64,000 nt of DNA from Hymenobacter cavernae (GTDB lineage: Bacteria; Bacteroidota; Bacteroidia; Cytophagales; Hymenobacteraceae): assembly GCF_014641455.1 (NCBI RefSeq), contig NZ_BMHT01000001.1, positions 620,001 through 684,000 of the forward strand. Reading direction: 5' to 3'. The notes beneath the pieces were generated by a model that ran no database searches, was not told the DNA's origin, and saw only the letters and a list, made by a program, of their open reading frames with translations. The position numbers were made by a program, and so were the translations under genes. Shown here one piece after another: positions 9,683-18,661 of the stretch (position 1 is the stretch's first letter; every line of letters starts with the position of its first letter).

Positions 9683-10060
9683 TTATTTAGTAGCTTTCTT
9701 CTTGTTGGCAACGGTTTTCCGCTTGCCTTTACGAGTGCGCGAGTTGTTCTTGGTACGTTGTCCGCGAACCGGCAACCCCTTACGGTGACGTAAACCACGG
9801 TAACACCCAATGTCCATTAGACGTTTGATGTTCAACTGCACTTCAGAGCGCAGCACACCTTCCGTCTTATGCTCCGCAGCGATAATGCCACGAATCTCAC
9901 CGGCTTCAGCTTCTGACCAATCTTTAACCTTCTTGTCTAGCGAAACGCCAGCTTGATTTAAGATCTTCTGAGCCGAGCTGCGACCAATTCCGAAAATGTA
10001 CGTAAGGGCGATTTCGCCACGTTTGTTATCCGGGATATCTACCCCTGCAATACGAGCCAT
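9683..10060 (-). CDS. rpsM: 30S ribosomal protein S13
   Basis: The product (125 aa) sits in the 30S head and contacts the P-site tRNA and the 50S. It starts [21 protein letters not shown], has the helix-hairpin-helix [13 protein letters not shown], and ends in the basic [18 protein letters not shown] block typical of S13. First gene of the alpha operon after rpmJ. Confidence 0.97.
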   Translation of the reverse strand: MARIAGVDIPDNKRGEIALTYIFGIGRSSAQKILNQAGVSLDKKVKDWSEAEAGEIRGIIAAEHKTEGVLRSEVQLNIKRLMDIGCYRGLRHRKGLPVRGQRTKNNSRTRKGKRKTVANKKKATK

Positions 10061-10087
10061 GTGCTTTTTTTGAAAAGTCTGGTGCTA

Positions 10088-10204
10088 TTAACCCTGACGC
10101 TGCTTATAGCGTGGGTTCTTTTTGTTGATAACGTAAAGCTTGCCTTTACGGCGGATCACCTTACAGTCAACGCTGCGCTTCTTAACCGATGCTTTGACTT
10201 TCAT
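10088..10204 (-). CDS. rpmJ: 50S ribosomal protein L36 (zinc-free form)
   Basis: This 38-residue protein starts [20 protein letters not shown] and ends NPRYKQRQG, the L36 signature. In the zinc-binding form three cysteines and a histidine hold a metal; here only one Cys (residue 14) is kept, while the others are Ser, Asn and Tyr, so it should not bind zinc. It lies between infA and rpsM, its usual place. Confidence 0.96.
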   Translation of the reverse strand: MKVKASVKKRSVDCKVIRRKGKLYVINKKNPRYKQRQG

Positions 10205-10213
10205 GTCGTCGGG

Positions 10214-10432
10214 TTATTTGTAACGGTAAACAATTCTGCCCTTAGACAAGTCGTAGGGCGACATTTCCAGCTTCACCTTGTCTCCAGGCAGGATTTTGAT
10301 ATAGTGCATTCGCATCTTTCCGGAAATATGAGCCACCAACTGGTGTCCATTTTCTAACTCTACACGGAACATCGCGTTAGAGAGGGCTTCCAGAATTACT
10401 CCGTCCTGCTCAATGGAGGATTGTTTGGCCAT
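10214..10432 (-). CDS. infA: Translation initiation factor IF-1
   Basis: The product (72 aa) is an OB-fold protein that occupies the A site during initiation. It starts [20 protein letters not shown] and contains [20 protein letters not shown] and the basic [12 protein letters not shown] end. Full length. It lies between map and rpmJ, as in other Bacteroidota. Confidence 0.97.
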   Translation of the reverse strand: MAKQSSIEQDGVILEALSNAMFRVELENGHQLVAHISGKMRMHYIKILPGDKVKLEMSPYDLSKGRIVYRYK

Positions 10433-10436
10433 AAGG

Positions 10437-11207
10437 CTACTGTAAGGCTTTTTCTATGTATTCGAAGGAGGTTAAAATCTCCGCCTTTTCTTTTCTTACT
10501 ACTACTGTATGCTCAAAGTGTGCTGAAGGCTTCCTGTCTTTCGTACGGATAGTCCAGCCATCTGCCTCCTGAACAACATTCTTGGTACCAAGATTCACCA
10601 TAGGCTCAATTGCAATAACTAAACCTGTTTGCAACTTCAGTCCAGCACCACGTTTACCGTAGTTAGGAACTTGTGGCGACTCATGTAAATCCTGGCCTAC
10701 ACCATGACCAACCAGTTCTCTCACTACACCATAGCCCCTCTTTTCGACAAAGCTCTGAATAGCGTAACCCACGTCACCAAGCCGATTGCCAGCTACTGCC
10801 TGCTCAATACCTAGGTACAAGGATTTTTTTGTTGACTCTAATAATGCTAATACTTCTGAGGATACTTCTCCCACTGAGTAAGTATAAGCACTATCACTAT
10901 GATAACCATTCAACAACACACCACCGTCAACAGAGATGATGTCACCATCTTTTAGCGTGTAATCGCTAGGAAAACCGTGAACAACAACTGAGTTTGGTGA
11001 AATGCAAAGGCTAAAAGGGAACCCATTGTACCCTTTAAAAGAAGGCTGACCACCATGGTCACGGATGAATTCCTCAGCACGGCTATCTAGTTCCCGAGTA
11101 GAAACTCCTTCCCTAATCATGGAAGCCACTTCTCCATGAGCTTGAGCTAACACCTTCGCGCTAGCTCGTATGAGTTCTATCTCTTCTTCAGTTTTGTAGA
11201 CCAACAT
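10437..11207 (-). CDS. map: Type I methionine aminopeptidase
   Basis: The product (256 aa) removes the initiator methionine from new proteins. The dimetal ligands of the family are visible: [15 protein letters not shown] (two Asp), [11 protein letters not shown] (His), VIAIEPMV (Glu) and HFEHTVVV (His/Glu). Length is normal for the short type Ia enzyme. It starts 3 nt after the secY stop, so translation of the two is probably coupled. Confidence 0.97.
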   Translation of the reverse strand: MLVYKTEEEIELIRASAKVLAQAHGEVASMIREGVSTRELDSRAEEFIRDHGGQPSFKGYNGFPFSLCISPNSVVVHGFPSDYTLKDGDIISVDGGVLLNGYHSDSAYTYSVGEVSSEVLALLESTKKSLYLGIEQAVAGNRLGDVGYAIQSFVEKRGYGVVRELVGHGVGQDLHESPQVPNYGKRGAGLKLQTGLVIAIEPMVNLGTKNVVQEADGWTIRTKDRKPSAHFEHTVVVRKEKAEILTSFEYIEKALQ

Positions 11208-11210
11208 GCT

Positions 11211-12527
11211 TTAAGAGGCCATTGCGATGTTCTGCGTACGGCCACGAAGCTTACCTGTTTTCATCATACCATCGTAATGGCGCATCAACAAGTAGCTTTC
11301 TACCTGGTTCAATGTATCTAGCACAACACCAACCATGATGATTAGTGAAGTACCACCATAGAAAGCTGACATAGGACGGGTTACCCCAGCTAATAAAGCA
11401 AGTGCGGGAAAGATAGCAATAAGTGCTAATGCTACTGCTCCTGGCAAAGTAATTCGAGTTAATACTTCATCCATATGCTCCGATGTATCTCTTCCTGGCT
11501 TTACACCTGGAACAAAGCCACCGCTTCTTTTCAAGTCGTCAGCAATCTGATTGGGATTGACACTAATTGCAGTGTAGAAATAAGTAAAGACAATGATAAG
11601 AATACCAAATACCAGGTTATACTGCCATGAGGTATAGTCCGAAAACTTTACACCTATATAACTGGCAGTATCGCTATCATTCTGCCAAATTGATGCTACA
11701 ATTGCTGGTACGAACATCAATGATTGAGCAAAGATGATAGGCATTACACCAGCGGCGTTCACCTTGAGAGGGATGAATTGTCGTTGAGCGTTCAGTTGAG
11801 TTGTACCGCCTACTTGCTTAGCGTACTGTACAGGAATACGGCGCACGGCTTGAGTTAAGACAATTACTGCCATAACTACTAGAAACAACACAACCATTTC
11901 AATCAAGAAGATCAATGAACCACGCATACCTTTAGCGGCTGCTTCACCAATGATAGCACCAGGAAGACGGGAGACGATTCCGATCATTATGATCATTGAA
12001 ATGCCATTGCCTATTCCTTTGTCAGTAATTTTCTCACCTAGCCACATACAGAACAAAGTACCTGCAGTTATTATTACCATTGTAGAAATGGTAAACAAAG
12101 TACCAGGATTGATGATTGCGTCTGCGTTAATCGTAGCAATAAAACCAACGGATTGTGCCATTACAATTGGAATAGTCAGAACCCGGGTATACTGATTGAT
12201 TTTCTTACGGCCTGACTCTCCTTCTTTCTGTAACTTCTGAAAGTACGGTACTGCTATTGTAAGCAGTTGTAGTACAATTGAAGCTGAGATGTAAGGCATA
12301 ATGCCTAAAGCAAAGATTGAAGCATGGCTAAATGCCCCTCCTAATAAGGTATCTAAAATACCGAACAACCCTTGGGCACCTTGCTTCAGCCGAGTAGGAT
12401 CAACGCCGGGCAACACAACGTAAGAACCCAGCCGATAAATGGCAATGAAGAAAAGCGTATTGAAGATCCGCATCCGCAGATCTTCAATCGCAAAAATGTT
12501 CTTAATCGTTGTGATGAACTTGTTCAT
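11211..12527 (-). CDS. secY: Protein translocase subunit SecY
   Basis: The product (438 aa) is the channel subunit of the Sec translocon, with about ten hydrophobic membrane segments. Seen motifs include the plug region LGGAFSHASIFALGIMPYIS, the RRIPVQYAKQ cytoplasmic loop and NPNQIADDLKRSGGFVPG, the ribosome/SecA contact loop. It lies between rplO and map in the spc operon, its standard position. Confidence 0.98.
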   Translation of the reverse strand: MNKFITTIKNIFAIEDLRMRIFNTLFFIAIYRLGSYVVLPGVDPTRLKQGAQGLFGILDTLLGGAFSHASIFALGIMPYISASIVLQLLTIAVPYFQKLQKEGESGRKKINQYTRVLTIPIVMAQSVGFIATINADAIINPGTLFTISTMVIITAGTLFCMWLGEKITDKGIGNGISMIIMIGIVSRLPGAIIGEAAAKGMRGSLIFLIEMVVLFLVVMAVIVLTQAVRRIPVQYAKQVGGTTQLNAQRQFIPLKVNAAGVMPIIFAQSLMFVPAIVASIWQNDSDTASYIGVKFSDYTSWQYNLVFGILIIVFTYFYTAISVNPNQIADDLKRSGGFVPGVKPGRDTSEHMDEVLTRITLPGAVALALIAIFPALALLAGVTRPMSAFYGGTSLIIMVGVVLDTLNQVESYLLMRHYDGMMKTGKLRGRTQNIAMAS

Positions 12528-12538
12528 TGCCTATAGGC

Positions 12539-12985
12539 TTAGAGCGTCACGGCCTTGCCACCAGCTTTCTCAATAGCAGCGATAGCCGATTTTGAGAAAG
12601 CATGAGCATGAATTTCAATAGCTTGAGTGAGTTCGCCTCGACCCAATACTTTTATTTTAGCATTTTTTGATACTAAGCCGCTAGTTACAAAGTAAGTAGC
12701 ATCCATAGTAGCGGACCCGCTTTTCTCAGCGAGAGTTTGTAGAATATCTAGGTTAATACCCTTGTACTCTACTCGGTTGATATTGTTGAAGCCAAACTTT
12801 GGTACTCGGCGCTGTAGAGGCATTTGACCACCTTCGAAGCCAGACTTCTTGGAATAGCCAGAGCGCGATTTAGCACCCTTGTGTCCTCGTGTCGATGTGC
12901 CACCACGGCCTGAACCTGTACCACGACCTATACGCTTTTCATTGCGTGTAGCACCGTTAGCAGGCTTTAAATTGCTGAGATTCAT
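12539..12985 (-). CDS. rplO: 50S ribosomal protein L15
   Basis: The product (148 aa) has the Arg/Gly-rich N-terminal extension of L15 (RIGRGTGSGRGGTSTRGHKG, residues about 18-37) that threads into 23S rRNA, followed by the globular domain ending in FSKSAIAAIEKAGG. Full length; located between rpmD and secY. Confidence 0.97.
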   Translation of the reverse strand: MNLSNLKPANGATRNEKRIGRGTGSGRGGTSTRGHKGAKSRSGYSKKSGFEGGQMPLQRRVPKFGFNNINRVEYKGINLDILQTLAEKSGSATMDATYFVTSGLVSKNAKIKVLGRGELTQAIEIHAHAFSKSAIAAIEKAGGKAVTL

Positions 12986-12997
12986 ATCGACTAAATT

Positions 12998-13177
12998 CTA
13001 GAGTTCTGTTACTTCTACTAAATGCTGAACAGCAGCTACCATACCAGCAATTTGCGGAGTATTTTCTTTCTCCGTCACGCTACCCAACTTACCTAAGCCC
13101 AACGCTTTTATTGTGCGCTTTTGCCGCTCAGGACGATCGATAACACTTTTTACAAGCTTGATTTTGATCTGTGTCAT
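12998..13177 (-). CDS. rpmD: 50S ribosomal protein L30
   Basis: The product (59 aa) starts MTQIKIKLVKSVIDRPERQK and continues with RTIKALGLGKLGS and PQIAGMVAAVQHLVEV, the full L30 fold. The ATG at 13177 lies 5 nt after the rpsE stop. It is present as in other Bacteroidota and normal in length. Confidence 0.96.
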   Translation of the reverse strand: MTQIKIKLVKSVIDRPERQKRTIKALGLGKLGSVTEKENTPQIAGMVAAVQHLVEVTEL

Positions 13178-13182
13178 CTCAC

Positions 13183-13779
13183 TTAACCATTGAAGACTTG
13201 TTGAAGAGAGATACCACGCTGTTGTGCAATCTGCATAGGATCACGCATCTTATTAAGCGCATCAAAAGTCGCTTTCACTACGTTGTGCGGGTTTGAAGAG
13301 CCTTTTGATTTAGCAAGAACATCTTTGATCCCTGCACTTTCAAATACAGCACGCATAGCACCACCTGCAATTACCCCTGTACCAGCTGCTGCCGGCTGAA
13401 CAAGAACATAACCTCCTGAGTACTTTCCTTCCATTACATGAGGAACAGTATGCTTGTACAAGGGAACTTTGACCAAGTTCTTTTTAGCATCATCAATTCC
13501 CTTTGCAATAGCATCAGTAACTTCATTGGCTTTGCCTAAGCCGTAACCTACCGTGCCATTACCATCTCCTACTACTACGATTGCCGAAAAGCTAAAACGA
13601 CGACCGCCTTTTACTACTTTAGCAACTCGATTGATAGCAACAACCTTCTCTTTCAGATCGGTGTCACCAGCACGTGGAGCTTGTTGGTCTCGGTTACCAC
13701 CACGGTCGTTGCCACTACCCCGGCGATCGTTACCGCCACGGTCATTGCCACCACGGTTGCTGTTGTTAAATTCTGCCAT
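13183..13779 (-). CDS. rpsE: 30S ribosomal protein S5 with Arg/Gly/Asn-rich N-terminus
   Basis: The product (198 aa) helps form the mRNA entry site and proofreading centre of the 30S. The core starts near residue 41 ([20 protein letters not shown]) and shows [14 protein letters not shown] and the [13 protein letters not shown] segment. Residues 6-35 are an extra low-complexity stretch of NRGGND-like repeats, absent from usual S5 (about 165 aa). The start at 13779 is supported by a short 6-nt gap from rplR. Confidence 0.97.
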   Translation of the reverse strand: MAEFNNSNRGGNDRGGNDRRGSGNDRGGNRDQQAPRAGDTDLKEKVVAINRVAKVVKGGRRFSFSAIVVVGDGNGTVGYGLGKANEVTDAIAKGIDDAKKNLVKVPLYKHTVPHVMEGKYSGGYVLVQPAAAGTGVIAGGAMRAVFESAGIKDVLAKSKGSSNPHNVVKATFDALNKMRDPMQIAQQRGISLQQVFNG

Positions 13780-13785
13780 GATGAT

Positions 13786-14136
13786 TTAGAAATTAAGGCC
13801 GCCTTCGCGGGCTCCTTCTGCCAATGATTTTACGCGGCCGTGGTAGAGGTAACCGGAACGGTCAAATACCACCTTCGTAATGCCTTTACCTTGAGCACGG
13901 GAGGCAAGTTCTTTACCAACTGCGGCAGCGAGGGCGACTCCGTTACCCCCCTCCACCGATACGTGCTTCGAGGAAGCAGACGCTAACGTGTGACCAGTAG
14001 TATCGTCAATAATCTGGGCATAAATACCCGTATTGCTACGAAACACCGACAGACGCGGGCGCTCGGACGTGCCAGCAACCTTAGTGCGGATAATGCGCTG
14101 GATCCGTTTTCTTCTAGATGCTTTATCGAAAGCCAT
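13786..14136 (-). CDS. rplR: 50S ribosomal protein L18
   Basis: The product (116 aa) binds 5S rRNA. It starts [20 protein letters not shown] and has [20 protein letters not shown] and the C-terminal [20 protein letters not shown] block. Normal length; between rplF and rpsE. Confidence 0.97.
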   Translation of the reverse strand: MAFDKASRRKRIQRIIRTKVAGTSERPRLSVFRSNTGIYAQIIDDTTGHTLASASSKHVSVEGGNGVALAAAVGKELASRAQGKGITKVVFDRSGYLYHGRVKSLAEGAREGGLNF

Positions 14137-14145
14137 GATGTGAAG

Positions 14146-14700
14146 TTATTTCGAAGCTGTTTTACCAGCCTTGCGACGAATTTGCTCACCCACGAAGCGT
14201 ACGCCCTTACCTTTATAAGGCTCAACTTTACGCAGTGAGCGAATTTTAGCTGCTACCTGACCCAGAAGTTGCTTATCAATGCTGTTCAGTGTAACAATTG
14301 GGTTTTTACCTTTCTCCGTTACTGCTGTAGCAGTAACTTCTTTTGGTAGCGCTAAAAAGATATTGTGTGAGTAACCCAATGAGAGTTCTAGTGTATTGCT
14401 AGCTACAGTAGCTTTGTAACCTACACCTACTAACTCCAACTTTTCTTCATAACCATTGCTCACCCCTACAACCATGTTGTTGATGAGCGAACGGTAAAGA
14501 CCATGCATAGCCTTATGACGTTTTTGCTCAGTCGGACGAGTTACTACTAGTTGTCCATCAGCCGTCTCAACGGTGATATCACGGTCAACGGGAGTAGTGA
14601 GCGAACCTTTTGGGCCTTTCACAGTCACCGTATTTTCCTGATTTATTTCAACCTGAACATTAGCGGGCAGGCTGATCGGCAATTTACCAATGCGTGACAT
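14146..14700 (-). CDS. rplF: 50S ribosomal protein L6
   Basis: The product (184 aa) consists of two repeated L6 domains near the sarcin-ricin loop and factor-binding site. It starts MSRIGKLPISLPANVQVEIN and ends with the signature PYKGKGVRFVGEQIRRKAGK. Normal length; between rpsH and rplR. Confidence 0.97.
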   Translation of the reverse strand: MSRIGKLPISLPANVQVEINQENTVTVKGPKGSLTTPVDRDITVETADGQLVVTRPTEQKRHKAMHGLYRSLINNMVVGVSNGYEEKLELVGVGYKATVASNTLELSLGYSHNIFLALPKEVTATAVTEKGKNPIVTLNSIDKQLLGQVAAKIRSLRKVEPYKGKGVRFVGEQIRRKAGKTASK

Positions 14701-14715
14701 AGTTTCTCTACTCGC

Positions 14716-15114
14716 TTAGTAAACGTAACACAGCACTTCGCCGCCTACGTTCTCAGTTTTTGCCTCTTTCTCTGTCATAACACCTTTTGATGTTGACAGA
14801 ATTGCAATACCTAGCCCGCTTAATACGCGGGGCAGGTTTTCAACATGCGCGTACTTACGCAAGCCTGGCGTGCTAACACGCTCCAGCTTAGTTATAGCTG
14901 GTTGCTTAGTAGCAGGGTTATACTTCAGTGCGATTTTGATCGTGCCTTGTACAGCCGAATCATCAAAACGGTAGCTCTGAATGTAACCCTTGTGGTAGAG
15001 CACCTTTGTGATCTCTTTTTTGATGTTGCTAGCCGGTATTTCCACCACCCGGTGGTTTGCCTTTATGGCATTGCGCAACCGGGTAAGGTAGTCGGCAATT
15101 GGATCTGTATTCAT
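14716..15114 (-). CDS. rpsH: 30S ribosomal protein S8
   Basis: The product (132 aa) binds the central domain of 16S rRNA and in E. coli represses the spc operon. The family start MNTDPIADYLTRLRNAIKAN fixes the ATG at 15114 rather than an upstream in-frame codon at 15153. The C-terminal block LGIAILSTSKGVMTEKEA is canonical. A 219-bp spacer with a promoter-like -7 box separates it from rpsN. Confidence 0.97.
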   Translation of the reverse strand: MNTDPIADYLTRLRNAIKANHRVVEIPASNIKKEITKVLYHKGYIQSYRFDDSAVQGTIKIALKYNPATKQPAITKLERVSTPGLRKYAHVENLPRVLSGLGIAILSTSKGVMTEKEAKTENVGGEVLCYVY

Positions 15115-15150
15115 TTGATGTAGAGAATAGTCGCTCCTTTTTCGGGAGCG

Positions 15151-15199
15151 CAAAGATATGAAAATTTCGCCGCTGCAAAAAGCAATGACGAAATTTTCA
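15151..15199 (-). promoter_or_regulatory. Promoter-like element upstream of rpsH, with inverted repeat
   Basis: The minus strand reads TATCTTTG at 15158-15151, a match to the TAnnTTTG -7 box, with a TTG 17 nt upstream (15178-15176). An 11-bp inverted repeat (15159-15169 with 15189-15199) brackets the -33 position, so a regulator could bind here. It would give the distal spc genes their own start inside the superoperon. Confidence 0.5.
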
Positions 15200-15292
15200 G
15201 TTAAGACTACTTGGCTTGCTCAGTGATGACACAGCCAATGGTTTCTTTTGGCGACCTGCCAAGTAAATCGCTGGTATGTAACAGCTGCTAAT

Positions 15293-15317
15293 GAGAGGAG
15301 AGCTGACACAAAGCTAC
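15293..15317. other. Hairpin in the rpsN-rpsH spacer
   Basis: The arms GAGAGGAG (15293-15300) and CTCCTCTC (15307-15324 region) with AGCT/AGCT inside form a stem of about 12 bp with one bulge just after the rpsN stop on the minus strand. No T-run follows. It may separate the two halves of the spc transcript or protect a 3' end. Confidence 0.4.
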
Positions 15318-15333
15318 TCCTCTCTTCTTAACT

Positions 15334-15603
15334 TTACCAACTTGCTTTAGTGACACCCGGGATTTTCCCAGCTAAAGCCATCTCACGGAATGTAACACGG
15401 CTGATGCCGAACTTACGCATATAGCCACGAGGACGACCGTTGATCTTATCACGATTGTGAATACGTACGGGTGAAGCGTTGCGAGGCAACTTATCAAGAC
15501 CTTCGTAATCGCCAGCAGCTTTTAGCGCTTTGCGCTTCTCAGCGTAACGGGCTACTGTAGCAATACGCTTTCTTTCTCTTGCTTTGACGGATTCCTTAGC
15601 CAT
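15334..15603 (-). CDS. rpsN: 30S ribosomal protein S14 (zinc-free form)
   Basis: The product (89 aa) starts [20 protein letters not shown] and ends [24 protein letters not shown] sequence with KASW. It is the long form without the CxxC pairs, so it does not bind zinc. The ATG overlaps the rplE stop by 8 nt, implying coupled translation. Confidence 0.97.
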   Translation of the reverse strand: MAKESVKARERKRIATVARYAEKRKALKAAGDYEGLDKLPRNASPVRIHNRDKINGRPRGYMRKFGISRVTFREMALAGKIPGVTKASW

Positions 15604-16156
15604 TGTTTTGTTTCTTGGCGTTGGTGAACGGCATACCGAATGCTTTTAGGAGCTCATAGCTCTGCTCATCGTTTTCGGCAGTCGTTACGAAGGTAATGTC
15701 CATACCAGAAATTGACTTGATCTTATCGATCGAAATCTCTGGGAAAATGATTTGCTCCTTGATGCCGAGGGTATAGTTACCACGACCATCAAAGCCTTTA
15801 TCGTTGATGCCTTTAAAGTCACGTACACGTGGAAGAGCAACCGTTAACAGGCGATCCATGAACTCGTACATCCGCTCGCCACGCAAAGTAACCTTAGCGC
15901 CGATGGGCATACCTTCACGGAGTTTGAAGTTCGAAACAGAACGCTTAGCAATAGTCGGAACAGCTTTCTGACCAGTAATAATCGTTAGTTCGTCCACACC
16001 GTTATCAACTAGCTTCTTGTCAGCTACAGCTGATCCGATACCGCGGTTGATACAGATTTTGGTAATGCGTGGAACCTGCATTATGCTCTTAAACTGGAAT
16101 TTCTCCTGGAGAGCAGGTACTACGTCTTTTTGGTATACTTCTTTAAGTCTAGCCAT
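15596..16156 (-). CDS. rplE: 50S ribosomal protein L5
   Basis: The product (186 aa) binds 5S rRNA and contacts P-site tRNA. It starts [20 protein letters not shown]; family blocks [37 protein letters not shown] and [20 protein letters not shown] are present. Normal length; overlaps rpsN by 8 nt. Confidence 0.97.
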   Translation of the reverse strand: MARLKEVYQKDVVPALQEKFQFKSIMQVPRITKICINRGIGSAVADKKLVDNGVDELTIITGQKAVPTIAKRSVSNFKLREGMPIGAKVTLRGERMYEFMDRLLTVALPRVRDFKGINDKGFDGRGNYTLGIKEQIIFPEISIDKIKSISGMDITFVTTAENDEQSYELLKAFGMPFTNAKKQNNG

Positions 16157-16169
16157 TGTCGTGAACAGG

Positions 16170-16436
16170 TTAGGCGTTGGTCGACTCTACGCGCTTCACG
16201 TTGCTCACGTGAATGCCAGCTTCGATCTTAGTGATGCCACCCTGGGGATTCTTTGCACTAGGTTTATTGTGCTTAGTCACCAAGTTTAGGCCTTCCACGA
16301 TAACGCGTTGAGTCAAGCGATTAACCGACTTGATAGTGCCGGTTTTACCCTTCTCATCACCAGCAATCACTGTTACAGTGTCACCGGTTTTCACATGCAG
16401 TTTCGCGGGCTTTTGGTCTTTTGCTTTCGTTGCCAT
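16170..16436 (-). CDS. rplX: 50S ribosomal protein L24, short C-terminus
   Basis: The product (88 aa) is an assembly-initiator protein of the 50S. The KOW motif ([19 protein letters not shown]) and [20 protein letters not shown] are canonical, followed by [19 protein letters not shown]. Usual L24 (about 103-106 aa) continues with a GKxxRVGxR-type segment of about 20 residues; here a stop follows 4 residues after VKRVE. The stop lies 13 nt before the rplE ATG, so there is no room for a lost continuation. Either the lineage has a shortened L24 or the end decayed. Confidence 0.95.
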   Translation of the reverse strand: MATKAKDQKPAKLHVKTGDTVTVIAGDEKGKTGTIKSVNRLTQRVIVEGLNLVTKHNKPSAKNPQGGITKIEAGIHVSNVKRVESTNA

Positions 16437-16448
16437 GTGCTACTATGC

Positions 16449-16817
16449 TTACAGAACCTCAGGGGCCAGTGAAACAATCTTCATGAACTGGCGCTCACGT
16501 AACTCGCGAGCTACTGGTCCAAAGATACGAGTACCGCGGGGCTCATCATTATTATTGAGCAATACAGCAGCGTTATCGTCGAAGCGAATGTATGAGCCGT
16601 CTTTACGACGTACTTCTTTCTTTGTGCGAACTACTACTGCTTTCGATACAGTGCCTTTTTTAGCGTTGCCAGAAGGAATAGCAGACTTAATCGATACAAC
16701 GATCTTATCTCCTACACTAGCATACTTTTTACCCGTGCCACCTAGAACACGAATACAGAGCACTTCCTTAGCGCCGCTATTATCAGCGACGGTTAGACGG
16801 GATTCTTGCTGGATCAT
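16449..16817 (-). CDS. rplN: 50S ribosomal protein L14
   Basis: The product (122 aa) forms inter-subunit bridges and binds L19. It starts [20 protein letters not shown] and ends [20 protein letters not shown]. Full length; one nt separates its start from the rpsQ stop region, implying coupled translation. Confidence 0.98.
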   Translation of the reverse strand: MIQQESRLTVADNSGAKEVLCIRVLGGTGKKYASVGDKIVVSIKSAIPSGNAKKGTVSKAVVVRTKKEVRRKDGSYIRFDDNAAVLLNNNDEPRGTRIFGPVARELRERQFMKIVSLAPEVL

Positions 16818-16818
16818 C

Positions 16819-17109
16819 TTACTTGGCGCGCTCTACAATTTCTACCAATCTCCAACGCTTGTTTTTGCTAAGAGGACGGGTAGACATAATCCGAACCGTA
16901 TCGCCTTCGCCACATTCGTTGTTTTCGTCATGAGCCATAAACTTAGTTGTCTTGCTCACGAACTTACCATAGATCGGGTGCTTTTGCTTCTGCTCTACCA
17001 CCACCGTAATGGACTTATCCATTTTGGAACTGGCTACGCGCCCGATGATTTCTTTTCGCAGATTACGCTCTACAGCGTTAGTAGCCTGCTGCTCTTCGTT
17101 ACTTGCCAT
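16819..17109 (-). CDS. rpsQ: 30S ribosomal protein S17
   Basis: The product (96 aa) has a short extra N-terminus ([16 protein letters not shown]) before the OB-fold core [20 protein letters not shown]; core motifs KHPIYGKFV and [15 protein letters not shown] are canonical. It binds the 5' domain of 16S rRNA. Between rpmC and rplN. Confidence 0.97.
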   Translation of the reverse strand: MASNEEQQATNAVERNLRKEIIGRVASSKMDKSITVVVEQKQKHPIYGKFVSKTTKFMAHDENNECGEGDTVRIMSTRPLSKNKRWRLVEIVERAK

Positions 17110-17112
17110 CGT

Positions 17113-17325
17113 TTATTTAGCAGTTTGATTAGCCTGCTCTTGTTCGCGACGGGTAAGCTCAGTCTTCAGACGGGCTACGTTCTTGCGGTTTTGCTTCAGG
17201 CGAATCGGGTTTTCCAAAGGCGAAATAGCGTGTGCAAAGCGCAACGATTGGCCATTGGTTTGTTCAGTCTTAATCTGATTCTTCAGCTCCTCCAAAGAGA
17301 GGTTACGGATATCATTGTTTTTCAT
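17113..17325 (-). CDS. rpmC: 50S ribosomal protein L29
   Basis: The product (70 aa) is a two-helix protein at the peptide exit, a contact for trigger factor and SRP. It starts MKNNDIRNLSLEELKNQIKT and has SLRFAHAISPLENPIRLKQN. Normal length; 4 nt after the rplP stop. Confidence 0.96.
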   Translation of the reverse strand: MKNNDIRNLSLEELKNQIKTEQTNGQSLRFAHAISPLENPIRLKQNRKNVARLKTELTRREQEQANQTAK

Positions 17326-17329
17326 CTTC

Positions 17330-17752
17330 CTAGCTTTCTACGTAGTCACGACGAACAACAAACTTCGTCCTTACGGGCAATTTCTGCGCCGCAAGACGCA
17401 ACGACTCCTGAGCCACCTCTAGCGAAACACCATCAGATTCAAACATGATGGTACCGGGTTGTACAATAGCTACCCAGTACTCTGGAGAGCCTTTGCCTTT
17501 ACCCATACGCACCTCAGCAGGCTTTTTGGTGATAGGCTTATCTGGGAAAATTCGGATCCATACTTGGCCTTCACGCTTCATAGCACGGGTCATTGCGATA
17601 CGAGCGGCCTCAATCTGGCGAGCCGTAATCCACGCAGTTTCCAGCGACTTGATAGCAAATGAACCGAAGTCAATGGAGCTGCCGCGGTAGGCTAGGCCTG
17701 TAACGCGACCCTTTTGCATCTTCCGATACTTGGTCCTTTTCGGTTGTAACAT
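17330..17752 (-). CDS. rplP: 50S ribosomal protein L16
   Basis: The product (140 aa) lies near the A-site tRNA elbow. It starts [20 protein letters not shown] and shows [34 protein letters not shown] [17 protein letters not shown] and VARKASQKLP-type [14 protein letters not shown]. Normal length. Confidence 0.98.
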   Translation of the reverse strand: MLQPKRTKYRKMQKGRVTGLAYRGSSIDFGSFAIKSLETAWITARQIEAARIAMTRAMKREGQVWIRIFPDKPITKKPAEVRMGKGKGSPEYWVAIVQPGTIMFESDGVSLEVAQESLRLAAQKLPVRTKFVVRRDYVES

Positions 17753-17789
17753 GAGTTATCGAAAATAAAAATTCGAAAAGAGAAAAGGG

Positions 17790-18656
17790 CTAGCGACGTG
17801 GACCACGGTTTTGTCCACCTGCACCGCCACGACGTTGGCCACCACCTTGACCACCTCGGTTATCACCACCACGGTCGCCACGGTTTTCACCGCCCCGATC
17901 GTTACGGTCGCGACGTGGGCCACGGTCATTACTACGGTCACCACGCTCACCGCGAGGACCACGGTCATTACGGTCGCCACGGCTGTCACCACCTTGGTTA
18001 GCTGGCTGCTGATTTGGGGAGAGATCAGGCTTGCCGAAAATCTCGCCACGCATAATCCACACCTTGATGCCGATTTTACCGTAAACCGTTTGTGCCTCTG
18101 ACAAAGCATAATCGATGTCAGCTCGCAGCGTATGTAACGGTGTACGACCCTCTTTATATTGCTCAGAGCGAGCAATTTCAGCCCCACCTAAGCGACCACC
18201 GCACTGTACTTTGATGCCTTCAGCACCAACACGCAAAGCAGCTTGGATAGCTTGCTTCATAGCGCGTCGGAACGAGATACGAGCTTGTAGCTGCTGAGCA
18301 ATGCTCTCACCTACCAGTTTAGCATCAAGTTCAGGACGCTTGATTTCGAAAATATTGATTTGAACGTCCTTGCTAGTGATCTGCTTTAGTTCGTCCTTGA
18401 TCTTATCTACTTCTTGACCGCCTTTACCAATTACCACACCAGGACGAGCTGTATTGATGGTAATAGTGATACGCTTCAAGGTACGCTCAATCACGATGCG
18501 GGAGATACCGCCTTTCGGGATACGAGCAAGAATATATTTACGGATTTTTTCGTCCTCAACCAGCTTGTCGGCAAAATCCTTACCACCATACCAGTTCGAG
18601 TCCCATCCTTTGATGACACCTAGACGGAAGCCAACCGGATTTACTTTCTGTCCCAT
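17790..18656 (-). CDS. rpsC: 30S ribosomal protein S3 with long Arg/Gly/Asp-rich tail
   Basis: The product (288 aa) lines the mRNA entry channel and has RNA helicase activity together with S4 and S5. The KH domain shows GVVIGKGG at about 73-80; the C-terminal domain ends near residue 210 ([14 protein letters not shown]). Residues 217-288 are an added tail of NDRG, RGDR and GGQNRG repeats with no fold, roughly a quarter of the protein; usual S3 is 210-235 aa. The tail coding sequence is in frame and ends with a normal stop 37 nt before the rplP ATG. Confidence 0.97.
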   Translation of the reverse strand: MGQKVNPVGFRLGVIKGWDSNWYGGKDFADKLVEDEKIRKYILARIPKGGISRIVIERTLKRITITINTARPGVVIGKGGQEVDKIKDELKQITSKDVQINIFEIKRPELDAKLVGESIAQQLQARISFRRAMKQAIQAALRVGAEGIKVQCGGRLGGAEIARSEQYKEGRTPLHTLRADIDYALSEAQTVYGKIGIKVWIMRGEIFGKPDLSPNQQPANQGGDSRGDRNDRGPRGERGDRSNDRGPRRDRNDRGGENRGDRGGDNRGGQGGGQRRGGAGGQNRGPRR

Positions 18657-18661
18657 AGTGC

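Noticed and set aside
16170..16190. Frameshift as the reason for the short L24
   Set aside because: Only 13 bases separate the stop from the rplE start and no frame continues the L24 sequence, so a simple frameshift cannot restore a full-length end.
16330..17448. Long plus-strand open frame (372 codons) opposite rplX, rplN, rpsQ and rpmC
   Set aside because: It is antisense to four certain ribosomal genes, has no family motifs, and its composition is a mirror of the coding strand.
17798..18101. Plus-strand frames rich in His/Gly or Thr/Val repeats opposite rpsC
   Set aside because: They are the reverse reading of the RG-rich tail of S3; the repetitiveness comes from that tail.
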